Source: Saprospiraceae bacterium (lineage in GTDB: Bacteria > Bacteroidota > Bacteroidia > Chitinophagales > Saprospiraceae). Taken from it: a stretch of DNA of 33,415 nucleotides. Positions 1-8,346 of the stretch are shown one piece after another. The notes under the pieces are model-generated. The model was not told where the DNA came from and ran no database searches. It saw only the letters and a list, made by a program, of their open reading frames with translations. The position numbers and the translations under genes are program-made. Every line of letters begins with the position of its first letter. Within the stretch, counting starts at the first letter, position 1. The stretch lies in assembly GCA_020630555.1 (NCBI GenBank), contig JAHDBE010000008.1, forward strand, positions 1 to 33,415, given 5' to 3'.

Positions 1-1
1 C

Positions 2-130
2 TATGCGTTAAAATTCAACGATTCAATTAAAAAATTATCGGACTTTTTCTTGAGGTTCACTTTGCGTGAATTAGACCAAATGTCTTTTAAAGTCAAAAAA
101 TATTTAGACGATTCAATTTTATTCGTGTAA
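2..130 (+). CDS. Possible 3' end of a gene cut by the window edge
   Basis: From base 2 an open frame without an internal stop runs 42 codons to a TAA at 128-130. It would encode a basic, leucine- and phenylalanine-rich tail with no domain I recognise. The other two plus frames stop within the first 30 bases. The length is short enough to be chance, and there is no clear terminator after it, so this is only a candidate C-terminus of a protein that begins outside the window. Confidence 0.22.
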   Translation, partial: YALKFNDSIKKLSDFFLRFTLRELDQMSFKVKKYLDDSILFV

Positions 131-216
131 TCAGTCACGAAAACTTTTTAGCTGGGGTATACTAAGTATTAAATGCGACTGGGCCTTCGCTATTAGTTAA
201 GTTTTAAAATTGAATC

Positions 217-828
217 ATGTTAAAAATACAAATACATAAAGCGTGGATATTTATCCTTTTAGTATCATTAGTAGTTGCTTGTTCTTCAGAAAATATAGAT
301 GAGACCAATACGGTAGAGGATACTATTATTCCAGAAGTCAATATCATCGAGCAAACGACCAGTTGTGAAAACAATAATCTGCTTTTAAGCTCTAATTCTG
401 TTTCATTTGATCGTAATGCTGCGGCTCGGATATACGAAGGTGAATTATGTGGTCTTGATTATGCAGAGGAAAACTATAACATATTGGTTTATGATGCAGA
501 TTGGGATTTCTGGGGTGTGACAGAGTCTGAAATTAATATTCTCCATGTTTCAGATGGTCTTCCTGGGCTTATTTTCGGTGGAGACTCAGTTCCAGAAATT
601 GGCGATGTAGTTCGTTACATTGGAAAAGAGCCTCTTTTTGCGGTCGAACCATTATCGGGAGACCTTTATAGTTATAGTGACATTACAGCTACGTTTGAAA
701 CTGTAGGTAATGAAGTTGGTGAATCCATTAGCGGAACATTATCCGGAACTTTTAAAAACTGGGATGGGACATTTAGCGAAGAATTTACAGGTGCATTCTG
801 TGCAGAAATAGTTGATGTGTGTCAATAA
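217..828 (+). CDS. Putative lipoprotein of unknown function
   Basis: The 203-residue product starts with a basic N-terminus, a hydrophobic stretch (about residues 10-21) and a lipobox ending VVAC, with Cys22 as the predicted lipidated residue. The next residues are serine and acidic, so an envelope-anchored lipoprotein is likely. The mature part has three further cysteines near the N-terminus and middle and two at the C-terminus (near ...FCAEIVDVCQ), which could form disulfides. I recognise no family. It stands alone: a strong hairpin follows its stop and separates it from the sigma factor gene. Secretion is well supported; function is unknown. Confidence 0.75.
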   Translation: MLKIQIHKAWIFILLVSLVVACSSENIDETNTVEDTIIPEVNIIEQTTSCENNNLLLSSNSVSFDRNAAARIYEGELCGLDYAEENYNILVYDADWDFWGVTESEINILHVSDGLPGLIFGGDSVPEIGDVVRYIGKEPLFAVEPLSGDLYSYSDITATFETVGNEVGESISGTLSGTFKNWDGTFSEEFTGAFCAEIVDVCQ

Positions 829-831
829 AAT

Positions 832-865
832 TTAAGGGGAATTACTCATCAGTAACTCCCCTTAA
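832..865 (+). terminator. Hairpin terminator between lipoprotein and sigma factor genes
   Basis: Arms at 832-846 and 851-865 pair over 15 positions with one mismatch around a CATC loop, followed by the T-rich stretch TATTCTATT. It lies 4 bases after the lipoprotein stop and ends 9 bases before the sigma factor ATG (875), so it may also affect access to that start codon. The minus strand also shows a T-rich flank, so it could act in both directions. Confidence 0.6.
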
Positions 866-874
866 TATTCTATT

Positions 875-1447
875 ATGAATGTGACTCAGGCTATAATTGA
901 TAAGTGTTTAAAAGGAGATCGGTGGGCTCAAAAGAGATTATATAATCTGTCTATTGGTCATTTAAAAATTGTTGTTCGTAGGTACAACCGTGGGGATCGC
1001 GATTCAGATAAAGACATTCTTCAAGAGTCCTATCTGAAGATTTTCCGAAGTTTAATTAAATACCAGTCTTCGAAAGGAAGACTATTGTCCTGGATGACCC
1101 AGATCGCCATCAATACCTCATTAAATTATAATTCTAGAAAACACTTTCAGTATCTAAACATTGATAATTGCCACGATCTCAAAAACATCGATAAAACAAT
1201 TCTCGATACTCTAAATGACGCGGATCTTATTAGATTCTTGAAAACCATGCCTGAAGAAAACTACATAGTTCTAAATCTATTTTGTGTTGAAGGTTATAGT
1301 CATCGCGAAATTTCGAAAATGCTGAGCATTTCTGAAGAATCATCGCGAAAAAGATTATCCAGATCAAGAGCATGGTTAAAAAAAAATGTAAAGACGGAGT
1401 CTGATAATCTTGGCCTCCAACTGAAAAATCAAGATAAAGCTGTTTAA
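875..1447 (+). CDS. ECF-type RNA polymerase sigma factor (sigma-70 family)
   Basis: This 190-residue protein has the two-domain layout of extracytoplasmic-function sigma factors. Region 2 spans roughly residues 10-90 (KGDRWAQKRLYNLS, then DILQESYLKIFRSL, then the LLSWMTQIAINTSLNY helix that binds the -10 element). Region 4 spans roughly 118-172, with the helix-turn-helix around GYSHREISKMLSISEESSRK that binds the -35 element. There is no sigma region 3, as expected. The next gene starts one base after the stop, which strongly implies co-transcription and suggests that the downstream membrane protein controls this sigma factor, as ECF operons usually encode their anti-sigma factor. The regulon is not visible from the sequence. 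Confidence 0.9.
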   Translation: MNVTQAIIDKCLKGDRWAQKRLYNLSIGHLKIVVRRYNRGDRDSDKDILQESYLKIFRSLIKYQSSKGRLLSWMTQIAINTSLNYNSRKHFQYLNIDNCHDLKNIDKTILDTLNDADLIRFLKTMPEENYIVLNLFCVEGYSHREISKMLSISEESSRKRLSRSRAWLKKNVKTESDNLGLQLKNQDKAV

Positions 1448-1448
1448 G

Positions 1449-2756
1449 ATGAAAGAGAACACACAAAAAATAGAATCAGAAGTTGCAACAAGGTTGAATA
1501 GTCTGGATCAGATATCTTCCGTGGATTCAGATGATTTGTGGTCATCTATTGAAAAGGATTTAGACCGCAAACCAAAACGTCTCGGGTGGCTTTTATTTCT
1601 CTGTTTTATTATTGGTGTGATGGCATATTATTCATTGGAATATGTTTTTGAAGGAATGGATAATCAGAAATTAAAGTGCGAAAACGAAGTAATTATTAAT
1701 GATGATGAAAAGGTGATTTCTAAGGATGAGCTTCCAGTAGCTTTAATAACCGATATTGAAAAGGAATATATAGAATACAGTAACGGTCCTGCAACTACTA
1801 TAACAGAAAGTATGGTTGATCAATTTACTTTCAACAAGAATTTTAGCAAAGAAGACTTAGTTCCTTCCTCTCAATTGTACAGTGAGAATCTTCAAAACAA
1901 CAAAATTGATAAGAGTTCAAAAATAGATTATAGCTTAGTTCAATTAGCAAGGATTAAAGCACAGCAAAGTATTCTGAATTACAATCCTCGACAACCGAGT
2001 ATTCAAATGACCTTTATCCCTGCATATGAAGAAGAAATCCCTGTTGCTAAAAAGTACTTTAGTGCATATGTTGGTACTCATTCTACTCACCTAGAATTTT
2101 CATCAGGAGTTAATCCGAATTTAGCGTCATTACGAAACGAATTTGAAGAATCCTATTGGGGCCAAAACTTTGGATTTGATTTAGGGTACAAATTCAGTCG
2201 AAATTTATCCGTTTCATCGGGATTAGAGTATAACACCCATAAAACTCGATTTAGATTTGAAGATGAAAGAACTATTTCTGTATTTAAAGAAGATCAGTTA
2301 GTCGGTGTTGATATTGATGAAGTAACTGGAGACACACTCCAACTTTACTATGCGGATACAACCATTTCTGCTGTTCAAACTCGAAATATTTTACATCATA
2401 ATTTATTTCGATCAATTGTCATACCGTTAAATCTGAATTATCATTACTCTTTGTCCAATTTTGAAATAAGTCTAGGTGTTGGAGGACAATACGAACGAGT
2501 TATAAAACAATCAGGAAGAATGCTAGATTCTTCGCTTGATGTCGTTTACTTTGGCGGAAGCTCAGGAAATAAAAGTATAGGTAAGAGTTTTTTCTCGTTG
2601 CGGATTAACCCAAGACTTTCATATACCATTAATGATAACAATGCCTTTACTATTGGTCTGACATTTAGTCAATCCTTTAAAAATATGGAAGGTGCTCTGT
2701 CAACAGCTTCCATAAAAAATTACGGAGTAAGATTAGGTTATTCGTATTCATGGTAA
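1449..2756 (+). CDS. Membrane-spanning protein with C-terminal outer-membrane beta-barrel; possible anti-sigma partner
   Basis: The 435-residue product has a charged cytoplasmic-looking N-terminus of about 44 residues (including DDLWSSIEKDLDRK), a single hydrophobic helix at about 45-66 (RLGWLLFLCFIIGVMAYYSL), a polar linker of about 135 residues, and from about residue 203 alternating aromatic/polar strands (e.g. GFDLGYKFSRNLSVSSGLEY) ending in an aromatic residue (GYSYSW), like an OmpA/OprF-type outer-membrane beta-barrel. It starts one base after the sigma factor stop. The N-terminus plus helix has the size and position of an ECF anti-sigma factor, but no ZAS or FecR motif is visible. A helix in the inner membrane joined to a barrel in the outer membrane would be an unusual topology. 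Anti-sigma function is inferred from position only; the barrel assignment is from strand pattern. Confidence 0.75.
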   Translation: MKENTQKIESEVATRLNSLDQISSVDSDDLWSSIEKDLDRKPKRLGWLLFLCFIIGVMAYYSLEYVFEGMDNQKLKCENEVIINDDEKVISKDELPVALITDIEKEYIEYSNGPATTITESMVDQFTFNKNFSKEDLVPSSQLYSENLQNNKIDKSSKIDYSLVQLARIKAQQSILNYNPRQPSIQMTFIPAYEEEIPVAKKYFSAYVGTHSTHLEFSSGVNPNLASLRNEFEESYWGQNFGFDLGYKFSRNLSVSSGLEYNTHKTRFRFEDERTISVFKEDQLVGVDIDEVTGDTLQLYYADTTISAVQTRNILHHNLFRSIVIPLNLNYHYSLSNFEISLGVGGQYERVIKQSGRMLDSSLDVVYFGGSSGNKSIGKSFFSLRINPRLSYTINDNNAFTIGLTFSQSFKNMEGALSTASIKNYGVRLGYSYSW

Positions 2757-2869
2757 TTAATTCACGACAATTCATTGGTTTTGTAAGAGTTAGAATCGAT
2801 GCGTTTGATAGTTATTCGGATTAAATCTTAACTTGAAGAACTCATGCAATCTGACTCAAAACAAACGAA

Positions 2870-5248
2870 ATGAAAATCAAGAGTTTAATCCTTTCCCTTG
2901 TACTCCTTTACCAATTTGGCGTAAGCCAAAATTGTCCGGAAGGAACTTATCAAGTTGACATCATTATTCAAACAGACGCCTATGGGTATGAAACATCATG
3001 GAGTTTATCTCAAAATGGAAATACAATTGTGTCTACTCAGGCTGGTGAACTAGATAATAATGAGCTTTACGAAGAATCTGTTTGTATAGATACGAGTGGT
3101 TGTATGGAGTTTAAAATTCTGGACAGTTTTGGAGATGGTATTTTTGCTCCAGGATATTATCAAGTTTTCTTAGAAAGTAATTTGATCATTGAAGGAGGAT
3201 CTTTTAGCTATGAAGAAACACATTCATTTAATTGTGCTGAAGGGTCTAATTGCACCCATGCTTTGAATATTTCGGAAGGAAATCACAATCCAGAATTTAC
3301 CGATTACTATTATTCGTTTTCTCCAGACTCATCTGGGATTTATCAAATTACCACTTGTGCCAATTTGTGCAATACCAAAATTTACATCTACGATAGCTGT
3401 AATGGGCCTATTTTCGATGAGTCGAATGAAGGCACCATTTATTACAACAATGAAAACGAAATTTGCGGCGAGCAAGCATATCTAGAGGTTAATTTATACG
3501 AAGATGAAAGTTACATCATTCGAATTGGAGATGTCGAGGATGATTGTTTAGATGATAATGTACAATGGAGTTTAATGTATTTAGGACCAGTTACAGGATG
3601 TACAGATCCGTCGTCGTGTAATTATGATCCCTTGGCTGTTGTCGATGATGGATCTTGTATCCCTTTTGGCGATCCAGGGTGTACAGGACCTGATTTAGCT
3701 ATTAATGAGGGTATATTAAGAAATACAATAAACGTTGATCAAATTAACAATAGTGATCAATGCTTCATTGAAGAAGGGTGTTTAAAAGGTCTTGGATTAA
3801 GAGATATAATTCGCTTTACTACCGAAATCGCAAATATTGGTGACCTAGATTATTTGATTGGTGAGCCAAACGCTAACCCAGAGCAGTTTACGTATGACAA
3901 CTGCCACAATCATTTCCATTATGATGGATACGCAGAGTATGTTTTGTTTGATGATCAAGGTAATTCCATCCCCGTTGGTTTTAAAAATGGTTTTTGTGTT
4001 ATAGACCTCTGGTGCCCGTCTCCAGGAATGGCACAGTTTGGATGTAATTATATGGGTATCACGGCGGGATGTACAGATACTTATGACGCTTATTTGGACT
4101 GTCAATGGATCGACGTTACTGACATTGCCGATGGTGAGTATATATTAGTAACACGTGTTAATTGGGATCACGCACCAGATGCACTTGGTCGTGTTGAGAT
4201 GGATTCTTTAAATAATTGGGGTCAAGCATGTATTCGAATGGATAGAAGTTCAGGTTCCTTGCAAGTGGAAGTTTTGCAAGATTGTGAAACTTACGTCGAT
4301 TGTACAGGGGTGCCTTACGGCAATGCACAAATTGATTGTAACGGAGATTGTGAAGGTACAGCAGTTATGGGTGATATCGATGGTGACCTGACTCGTACCG
4401 AAGCTGATGTGATTGCTTATATTCAACAAGCAGTAACTTCCGCTGATCCAACTACATGTACTGATCTAAATCAGGATGGATTTATGACAGTTTATGATGC
4501 GGCGTTGAATTCTGATTGTTTGATTTATGGAGCAGGACATTCGCATGAAGATGGTAGTACTGGTCATGATCATTGTGTTTTTCCTAAAGGAATTGTAAAT
4601 CCAGACCAAACAGTTTCTTGGACGATTGATGCCATTAACTTTGACGAGCAATATTTGGATATTGCTATTGAAAATCCGGCCACGAATGTTTTAGCGTATC
4701 AACTGGAAATGTCAGGTATTGACGTAAGTCAAGTAGAAAATTTAGTCCAAACACCATGGTATGAAACTAGTCTACTTGAGCACAATAATATGATTGTATC
4801 CTTATCTCAAGTGGATAGTGTCATTTTTAAAACCAATGAATGGCATTCAATTCTACGAGTACATTACACGGACTTTACCGACAGCGAAGTGTGTATAAGT
4901 TCGATTGTCGATGTGGTTAATGAAGATTACCAGCAAGTTCAGCATCTCATAGTTAATGGATGTATTGATGTGAGTTCGGTAGGTAATAAGGATGTGGCTT
5001 TCGCCAAAGAAATGAGAGTGTATCCTAATCCATTTTCTAACACCACGACGATTTACTTTAATGATTTAATTTCGTCAGAATTTAAATTTGAATTAATCGA
5101 TCTTCATGGCAAAATAGTACTTGAAGATAAAGGTGAGAATTTGGATCGCTATGAGTTGGACGGAACCTACTTGACTAATGGAGTCTATACGTACCGAATC
5201 CAATCCAATGATGGCAGTTTTGAGGGTAAGTTGATCTTAAATCGATAA
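2870..5248 (+). CDS. Secreted lysyl oxidase-domain protein with T9SS sorting domain
   Basis: This 792-residue protein begins with a signal peptide (about 1-20, ending GVSQ). Residues 20-240 form an unrecognised cysteine-containing N-terminal region. A GCTDPSSCNYDPLAVVDDGSC-like cysteine motif, common in Bacteroidota surface proteins, lies at 243-263. Residues about 275-460 match lysyl oxidase: the copper motif CHNHFH (345-350, His346/348/350), GFKNGFC with Lys372 and CTDTYDAYLDCQWID with Tyr405, at the positions of the Lys and Tyr that form the LTQ cofactor in animal LOX. Residues about 500-548 hold two Asp-rich dockerin/EF-hand-like loops (GDIDGDLTRTEAD, DLNQDGFMTVYDA). The C-terminal ~80 residues (VYPNPFSN, NGVYTYRI) are a type A T9SS sorting domain. 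It should therefore be exported to the surface or medium and oxidise amines, perhaps lysines in matrix proteins. The substrate is unknown. Confidence 0.88.
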   Translation: MKIKSLILSLVLLYQFGVSQNCPEGTYQVDIIIQTDAYGYETSWSLSQNGNTIVSTQAGELDNNELYEESVCIDTSGCMEFKILDSFGDGIFAPGYYQVFLESNLIIEGGSFSYEETHSFNCAEGSNCTHALNISEGNHNPEFTDYYYSFSPDSSGIYQITTCANLCNTKIYIYDSCNGPIFDESNEGTIYYNNENEICGEQAYLEVNLYEDESYIIRIGDVEDDCLDDNVQWSLMYLGPVTGCTDPSSCNYDPLAVVDDGSCIPFGDPGCTGPDLAINEGILRNTINVDQINNSDQCFIEEGCLKGLGLRDIIRFTTEIANIGDLDYLIGEPNANPEQFTYDNCHNHFHYDGYAEYVLFDDQGNSIPVGFKNGFCVIDLWCPSPGMAQFGCNYMGITAGCTDTYDAYLDCQWIDVTDIADGEYILVTRVNWDHAPDALGRVEMDSLNNWGQACIRMDRSSGSLQVEVLQDCETYVDCTGVPYGNAQIDCNGDCEGTAVMGDIDGDLTRTEADVIAYIQQAVTSADPTTCTDLNQDGFMTVYDAALNSDCLIYGAGHSHEDGSTGHDHCVFPKGIVNPDQTVSWTIDAINFDEQYLDIAIENPATNVLAYQLEMSGIDVSQVENLVQTPWYETSLLEHNNMIVSLSQVDSVIFKTNEWHSILRVHYTDFTDSEVCISSIVDVVNEDYQQVQHLIVNGCIDVSSVGNKDVAFAKEMRVYPNPFSNTTTIYFNDLISSEFKFELIDLHGKIVLEDKGENLDRYELDGTYLTNGVYTYRIQSNDGSFEGKLILNR

Positions 5249-5273
5249 TAGCTTCAAAATCCGGATCATGTGT

Positions 5274-5281
5274 TAACTTCG
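5274..5281 (+). promoter_or_regulatory. Probable -7 promoter box for the PfkB kinase gene
   Basis: TAACTTCG fits the Bacteroidota -7 consensus TAnnTTTG with one change (T to C) and is followed by a C and an A-rich stretch. It lies 15 bases before the ATG at 5297, giving a short leader. The -33 element is weak. Confidence 0.4.
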
Positions 5282-5296
5282 CGAAAAAATTAGCAC

Positions 5297-6208
5297 ATGA
5301 GTTTACTTACTGTTGGAACCGTAGCATTTGATACCATTGAAACCCCGTATGGTCGAGCAGAACGAGTTGTCGGTGGTGCCTGTACCTATATTTCATGGGC
5401 TGCTTCCTATTTTACAAATGATATTAATCTTGTTTCTATTGTTGGAGACGATTTTCCGCAAGATGAAATTATGGCTCTGAACAGTAGGGGAGTAAATACA
5501 GAGGGTTTAGAAATTGTAGAAGGGAAAAAGTCTTTTTTTTGGGAAGGTAAGTATCATGAAAACATGAATCAACGTGATACAATTACCACAGATCTAAACG
5601 TTTTAGCAGATTTTGACCCAGTACTTCCAGCTTCGTATAAGGATTCCCGGTATATCATGTTAGGAAATCTCACGCCAGAGATTCAGTCAAAAGTCATGGA
5701 CCAGTTAGACGATCCTAAATTGATTGTTATGGATACAATGAATTTTTGGATGGATGTGGCACTTGAGCCCTTAAAGCAGGCCATTGCTCGTGTAGACGTA
5801 TTAACGATAAATGATGAAGAAGCACGTCAACTATCTGGAGAATATTCCTTGGTAAATGCCGCGGATAAAATACATGACATGGGCCCTCGATTTCTAATTA
5901 TAAAAAAGGGAGAACATGGTGCTTTACTATTTCATGAGGGTAACATCTTCTCTGCTCCCGCATTACCTTTAGCAAGAGTAAATGATCCAACAGGAGCAGG
6001 TGATAGTTTTGCAGGCGGATTTATAGGTCACTTGGCAAGTACTGACGATGTTAGTTTTGAAAACATGAAACGCGCGGTCATCCAAGGTTCTGTTGCAGCC
6101 TCTTTTTGCGTGGAGGAATTTAGTATTGGACGTTTGAAGTCGTTGACTAAAAACGATATTGAAAGAAGGGTAGAGGCCTTTAAGTCTCTAGTGGCTTTTG
6201 ATCTCTAG
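5297..6208 (+). CDS. PfkB-family carbohydrate/nucleoside kinase
   Basis: The 303-residue protein is a typical ribokinase-fold kinase. The N-terminal GG motif (VVGGACTYISWAA, about 24-36) lies in the substrate-binding region, and the C-terminal signature NDPTGAGDSFAGG (229-241) contains the catalytic base Asp236 and the anion-hole GAGD. Length matches the family. It would transfer the ATP gamma-phosphate to a hydroxymethyl group of a sugar or nucleoside in the cytoplasm. The exact substrate cannot be read from these motifs, and there are no sugar-utilisation genes nearby. It is transcribed alone, convergent with a tiny minus-strand ORF. Confidence 0.9.
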   Translation: MSLLTVGTVAFDTIETPYGRAERVVGGACTYISWAASYFTNDINLVSIVGDDFPQDEIMALNSRGVNTEGLEIVEGKKSFFWEGKYHENMNQRDTITTDLNVLADFDPVLPASYKDSRYIMLGNLTPEIQSKVMDQLDDPKLIVMDTMNFWMDVALEPLKQAIARVDVLTINDEEARQLSGEYSLVNAADKIHDMGPRFLIIKKGEHGALLFHEGNIFSAPALPLARVNDPTGAGDSFAGGFIGHLASTDDVSFENMKRAVIQGSVAASFCVEEFSIGRLKSLTKNDIERRVEAFKSLVAFDL

Positions 6209-6221
6209 ATTATCCTAGAGA
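6202..6221. terminator. Hairpin at convergent gene ends
   Basis: A perfect 7-bp inverted repeat, TCTCTAG (6202-6208) and CTAGAGA (6215-6221) with a 6-base loop, overlaps the stop codons of both the plus-strand kinase and the minus-strand small ORF. The plus-strand side is followed by a moderately T-rich stretch. It could end transcription in both directions but is a weak hairpin. Confidence 0.35.
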
Positions 6222-6332
6222 GTTACCATTTTTATTATATACCCAAATCAACAAAATCACAAAAAGGATGATGGCAACTAAAAACTGCCCTAAACAAGCT
6301 CCTTTTTTACCCCAATTATGGCCTTCAGACAT
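6210..6332 (-). CDS. Small single-pass membrane protein (40 aa)
   Basis: On the minus strand an ATG at 6332 opens a 40-codon frame ending in TAA at 6210-6212. The product begins MSEGHNWGKKGACLGQ, followed by one strongly hydrophobic segment (FLVAIILFVILLIWVY, about 17-32) and a short polar tail (NKNGNSLG). Basic residues before the helix and a composition typical of a membrane microprotein argue that it is real. It lies 76 bases downstream of the aminopeptidase stop, in the same direction, and may share its transcript. No family or function is recognised. Confidence 0.5.
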   Translation of the reverse strand: MSEGHNWGKKGACLGQFLVAIILFVILLIWVYNKNGNSLG

Positions 6333-6408
6333 GATACTTCATTTAAATGTGCTGTAAAATAAAGGCAAATAAATCGGATTGCCTCAAATAAATCTGATTT
6401 TTTATCCG

Positions 6409-8181
6409 CTATATCGATCGGGTTTTAGTATCGAGCCACTCCTTCTCTTCAATGCTTAAATGCGGTCGCAATTTAGCATTTACTTCTTCGTGATAGCTAT
6501 TAAGCCATGAGAGTTCACCTACATCCATTATGGATGAATCCACAAGGTTTAAATCTATAGGCATTAGGGTCAAGGTTTCAAATTCTAAGAACCCATCTTT
6601 TCTTTCCTTACAAAGTATAAGATTTTCGATTCGAATTCCATAAGCACCGTCTTTGTAGTATCCTGGCTCGTTCGAACTAATCATACCAGGAACATGCACT
6701 GTGTCCCCTCGTTCATTTCCAGGACTCGAAAACCCCTGTGTTGGTTCATGTACATTTAGAAAAAATCCCACACCGTGACCAGTACCATGGAGGTAATTAA
6801 GCCCATTTTGCCATAAAAATTGTCTGGCTAAGGTATCTAATTGGCCTCCTTTTGTCCCTTTCGGGAATATGGCTCTGCTTAAGGCAATCATGCCTTTAAG
6901 AACAAGTGTGAAATTTCTTTTATGCTCATCAGAAGGAGAGGAGAGTGTCACCGTTCGGGTAATGTCTGTGGTCCCATTTAAATATTGACCTCCGGAATCG
7001 CAAAGTAGCATACCGTCCGCTTCTATTTCTTTCGAGGATTCCCAATTAGGGCGATAGTGAATGACCGCTCCATTAGATTTATAACCAACGATAGCACCAA
7101 AACTTTCACCTTTGTAATCCATTTGTTGGCTTCTGAATTCGGCCAACTTATCCGAAAACTCAATCTCTTTCACTGATCTTTCCTTTAGGGTGTCCTCAAG
7201 CCATTTAAAAGCTTTACTAAGCGCGACCCCGTCTTTGACCATAACTTCTCGGGTATGTTGGATTTCTGTTTCGTTTTTAACTGCTTTTAAATATCGAGGG
7301 ATTGTTGTCCCTTGAATAATATTTTGGGTGTTAATTGCTCTGAATAAAGCGATGTTACAATTTCTTTTGTCAATTAAAATAGAAATGCTTGCACTCAATT
7401 CGTTGAGATATTTTATCACATTGCCGTAAGGCTGAACCTCTACATTTTCTATGGCGAGCTGATTAATTAGACTTTCGTCCAATTTTTGAGAATCTACAAA
7501 AAGAACAGAGTTGTTTTTATTAATGATCGCGTAGGATACGAATACAGGGTTATAATCTACGTCGCTTCCTCGAAGATTGAAAGTCCAAGCTATATCGTCC
7601 AGTGTACTAATGAGATGACTATCCGCCCCTTTATTAGCCATCTCCTCTCGTATGGCATTAATCTTTTGGATTCTTGTACTTCCGGTGTACTTGTCTTCAT
7701 GTACGAATACCGAATTTATTGGGATATCTGGCCTGTCTTCCCATGTGCCTCTGATCAGGTCTAAATTTGTGTTTAATGTGAGACTAGACTGGTTTAAAAG
7801 CTTTTCAAAACTAGAAATAGCACCAATTGAAAAAAGTTGCCCATCGACACCTACAATCGCTCCCGAATCTAAATTTTCACAGAGCCACTCGATGTATTGA
7901 GGTTTGAATTGATTAAACATTTTGTGTAAAACCATTTCACTTTGGGCAAGCTCTTCTTCGGCTTGGAGAAAGTATCTAGAATCTGTCCACACACCTGCGT
8001 GATCCAAGGTGACGACGACGGTTCCTGCTGAACCAGTAAATCCGCTAATCCATTCTCTCGACTTCCAATGATCAGCGACATATTCGCTGTTATGCGGATC
8101 ACTACTTGGAAGAATGTAAGCACTAATTCCTTCGGATCTCATTCTTTGGCGTAAAGCCGAAATTCTCTGGTCAATATTCAT
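6409..8181 (-). CDS. pepP: Xaa-Pro aminopeptidase (aminopeptidase P, M24B)
   Basis: The 590-residue protein has the three-domain long form of aminopeptidase P: two creatinase-like N-terminal domains (about 1-130 and 150-300), the M24 pita-bread catalytic domain (about 305-525), and a C-terminal extension. All five metal ligands are visible: Asp395 (CDSGGQY), Asp406 (GTTDITRT), His469 (HGTGHGVG), Glu505 (SSNEPGYY) and Glu519 (IRIENL). The substrate-positioning histidine in NVHEPTQG is also present. It removes N-terminal residues preceding proline using two metal ions, probably Mn(II), in the cytoplasm, as no signal peptide is seen. It is divergent from rpoN across a 165-base gap and may be followed by the 40-aa membrane ORF. 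Confidence 0.95.
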   Translation of the reverse strand: MNIDQRISALRQRMRSEGISAYILPSSDPHNSEYVADHWKSREWISGFTGSAGTVVVTLDHAGVWTDSRYFLQAEEELAQSEMVLHKMFNQFKPQYIEWLCENLDSGAIVGVDGQLFSIGAISSFEKLLNQSSLTLNTNLDLIRGTWEDRPDIPINSVFVHEDKYTGSTRIQKINAIREEMANKGADSHLISTLDDIAWTFNLRGSDVDYNPVFVSYAIINKNNSVLFVDSQKLDESLINQLAIENVEVQPYGNVIKYLNELSASISILIDKRNCNIALFRAINTQNIIQGTTIPRYLKAVKNETEIQHTREVMVKDGVALSKAFKWLEDTLKERSVKEIEFSDKLAEFRSQQMDYKGESFGAIVGYKSNGAVIHYRPNWESSKEIEADGMLLCDSGGQYLNGTTDITRTVTLSSPSDEHKRNFTLVLKGMIALSRAIFPKGTKGGQLDTLARQFLWQNGLNYLHGTGHGVGFFLNVHEPTQGFSSPGNERGDTVHVPGMISSNEPGYYKDGAYGIRIENLILCKERKDGFLEFETLTLMPIDLNLVDSSIMDVGELSWLNSYHEEVNAKLRPHLSIEEKEWLDTKTRSI

Positions 8182-8346
8182 ATTATGAAAATACTATAAG
8201 TGTATATAATTTAATATCAGTATTTTTGATATTACAATATTCTTTAATATGTTTGTATGCGGTTCCAAAACTTCTTTAAGCCCCTTTAGAAACTTTTGAA
8301 ATCCGACACTTGTTTAATTATTGAGGTAAAATAACAAATTGGAGAG

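Noticed and set aside
3600-3665. Possible tandem repeat array around the GCTDPS...DDGSC motif
   Set aside because: Only one copy of the motif is present in this protein.
6366-6394. Direct repeat CAAATAAATC (6366-6375 and 6385-6394)
   Set aside because: Two copies of a 10-base AT-rich word with the wrong spacing for -33/-7 boxes; likely chance.
7486-7764. Plus-strand frames inside the aminopeptidase gene
   Set aside because: Antisense to an intact M24 peptidase with all ligands; no start context or domain.
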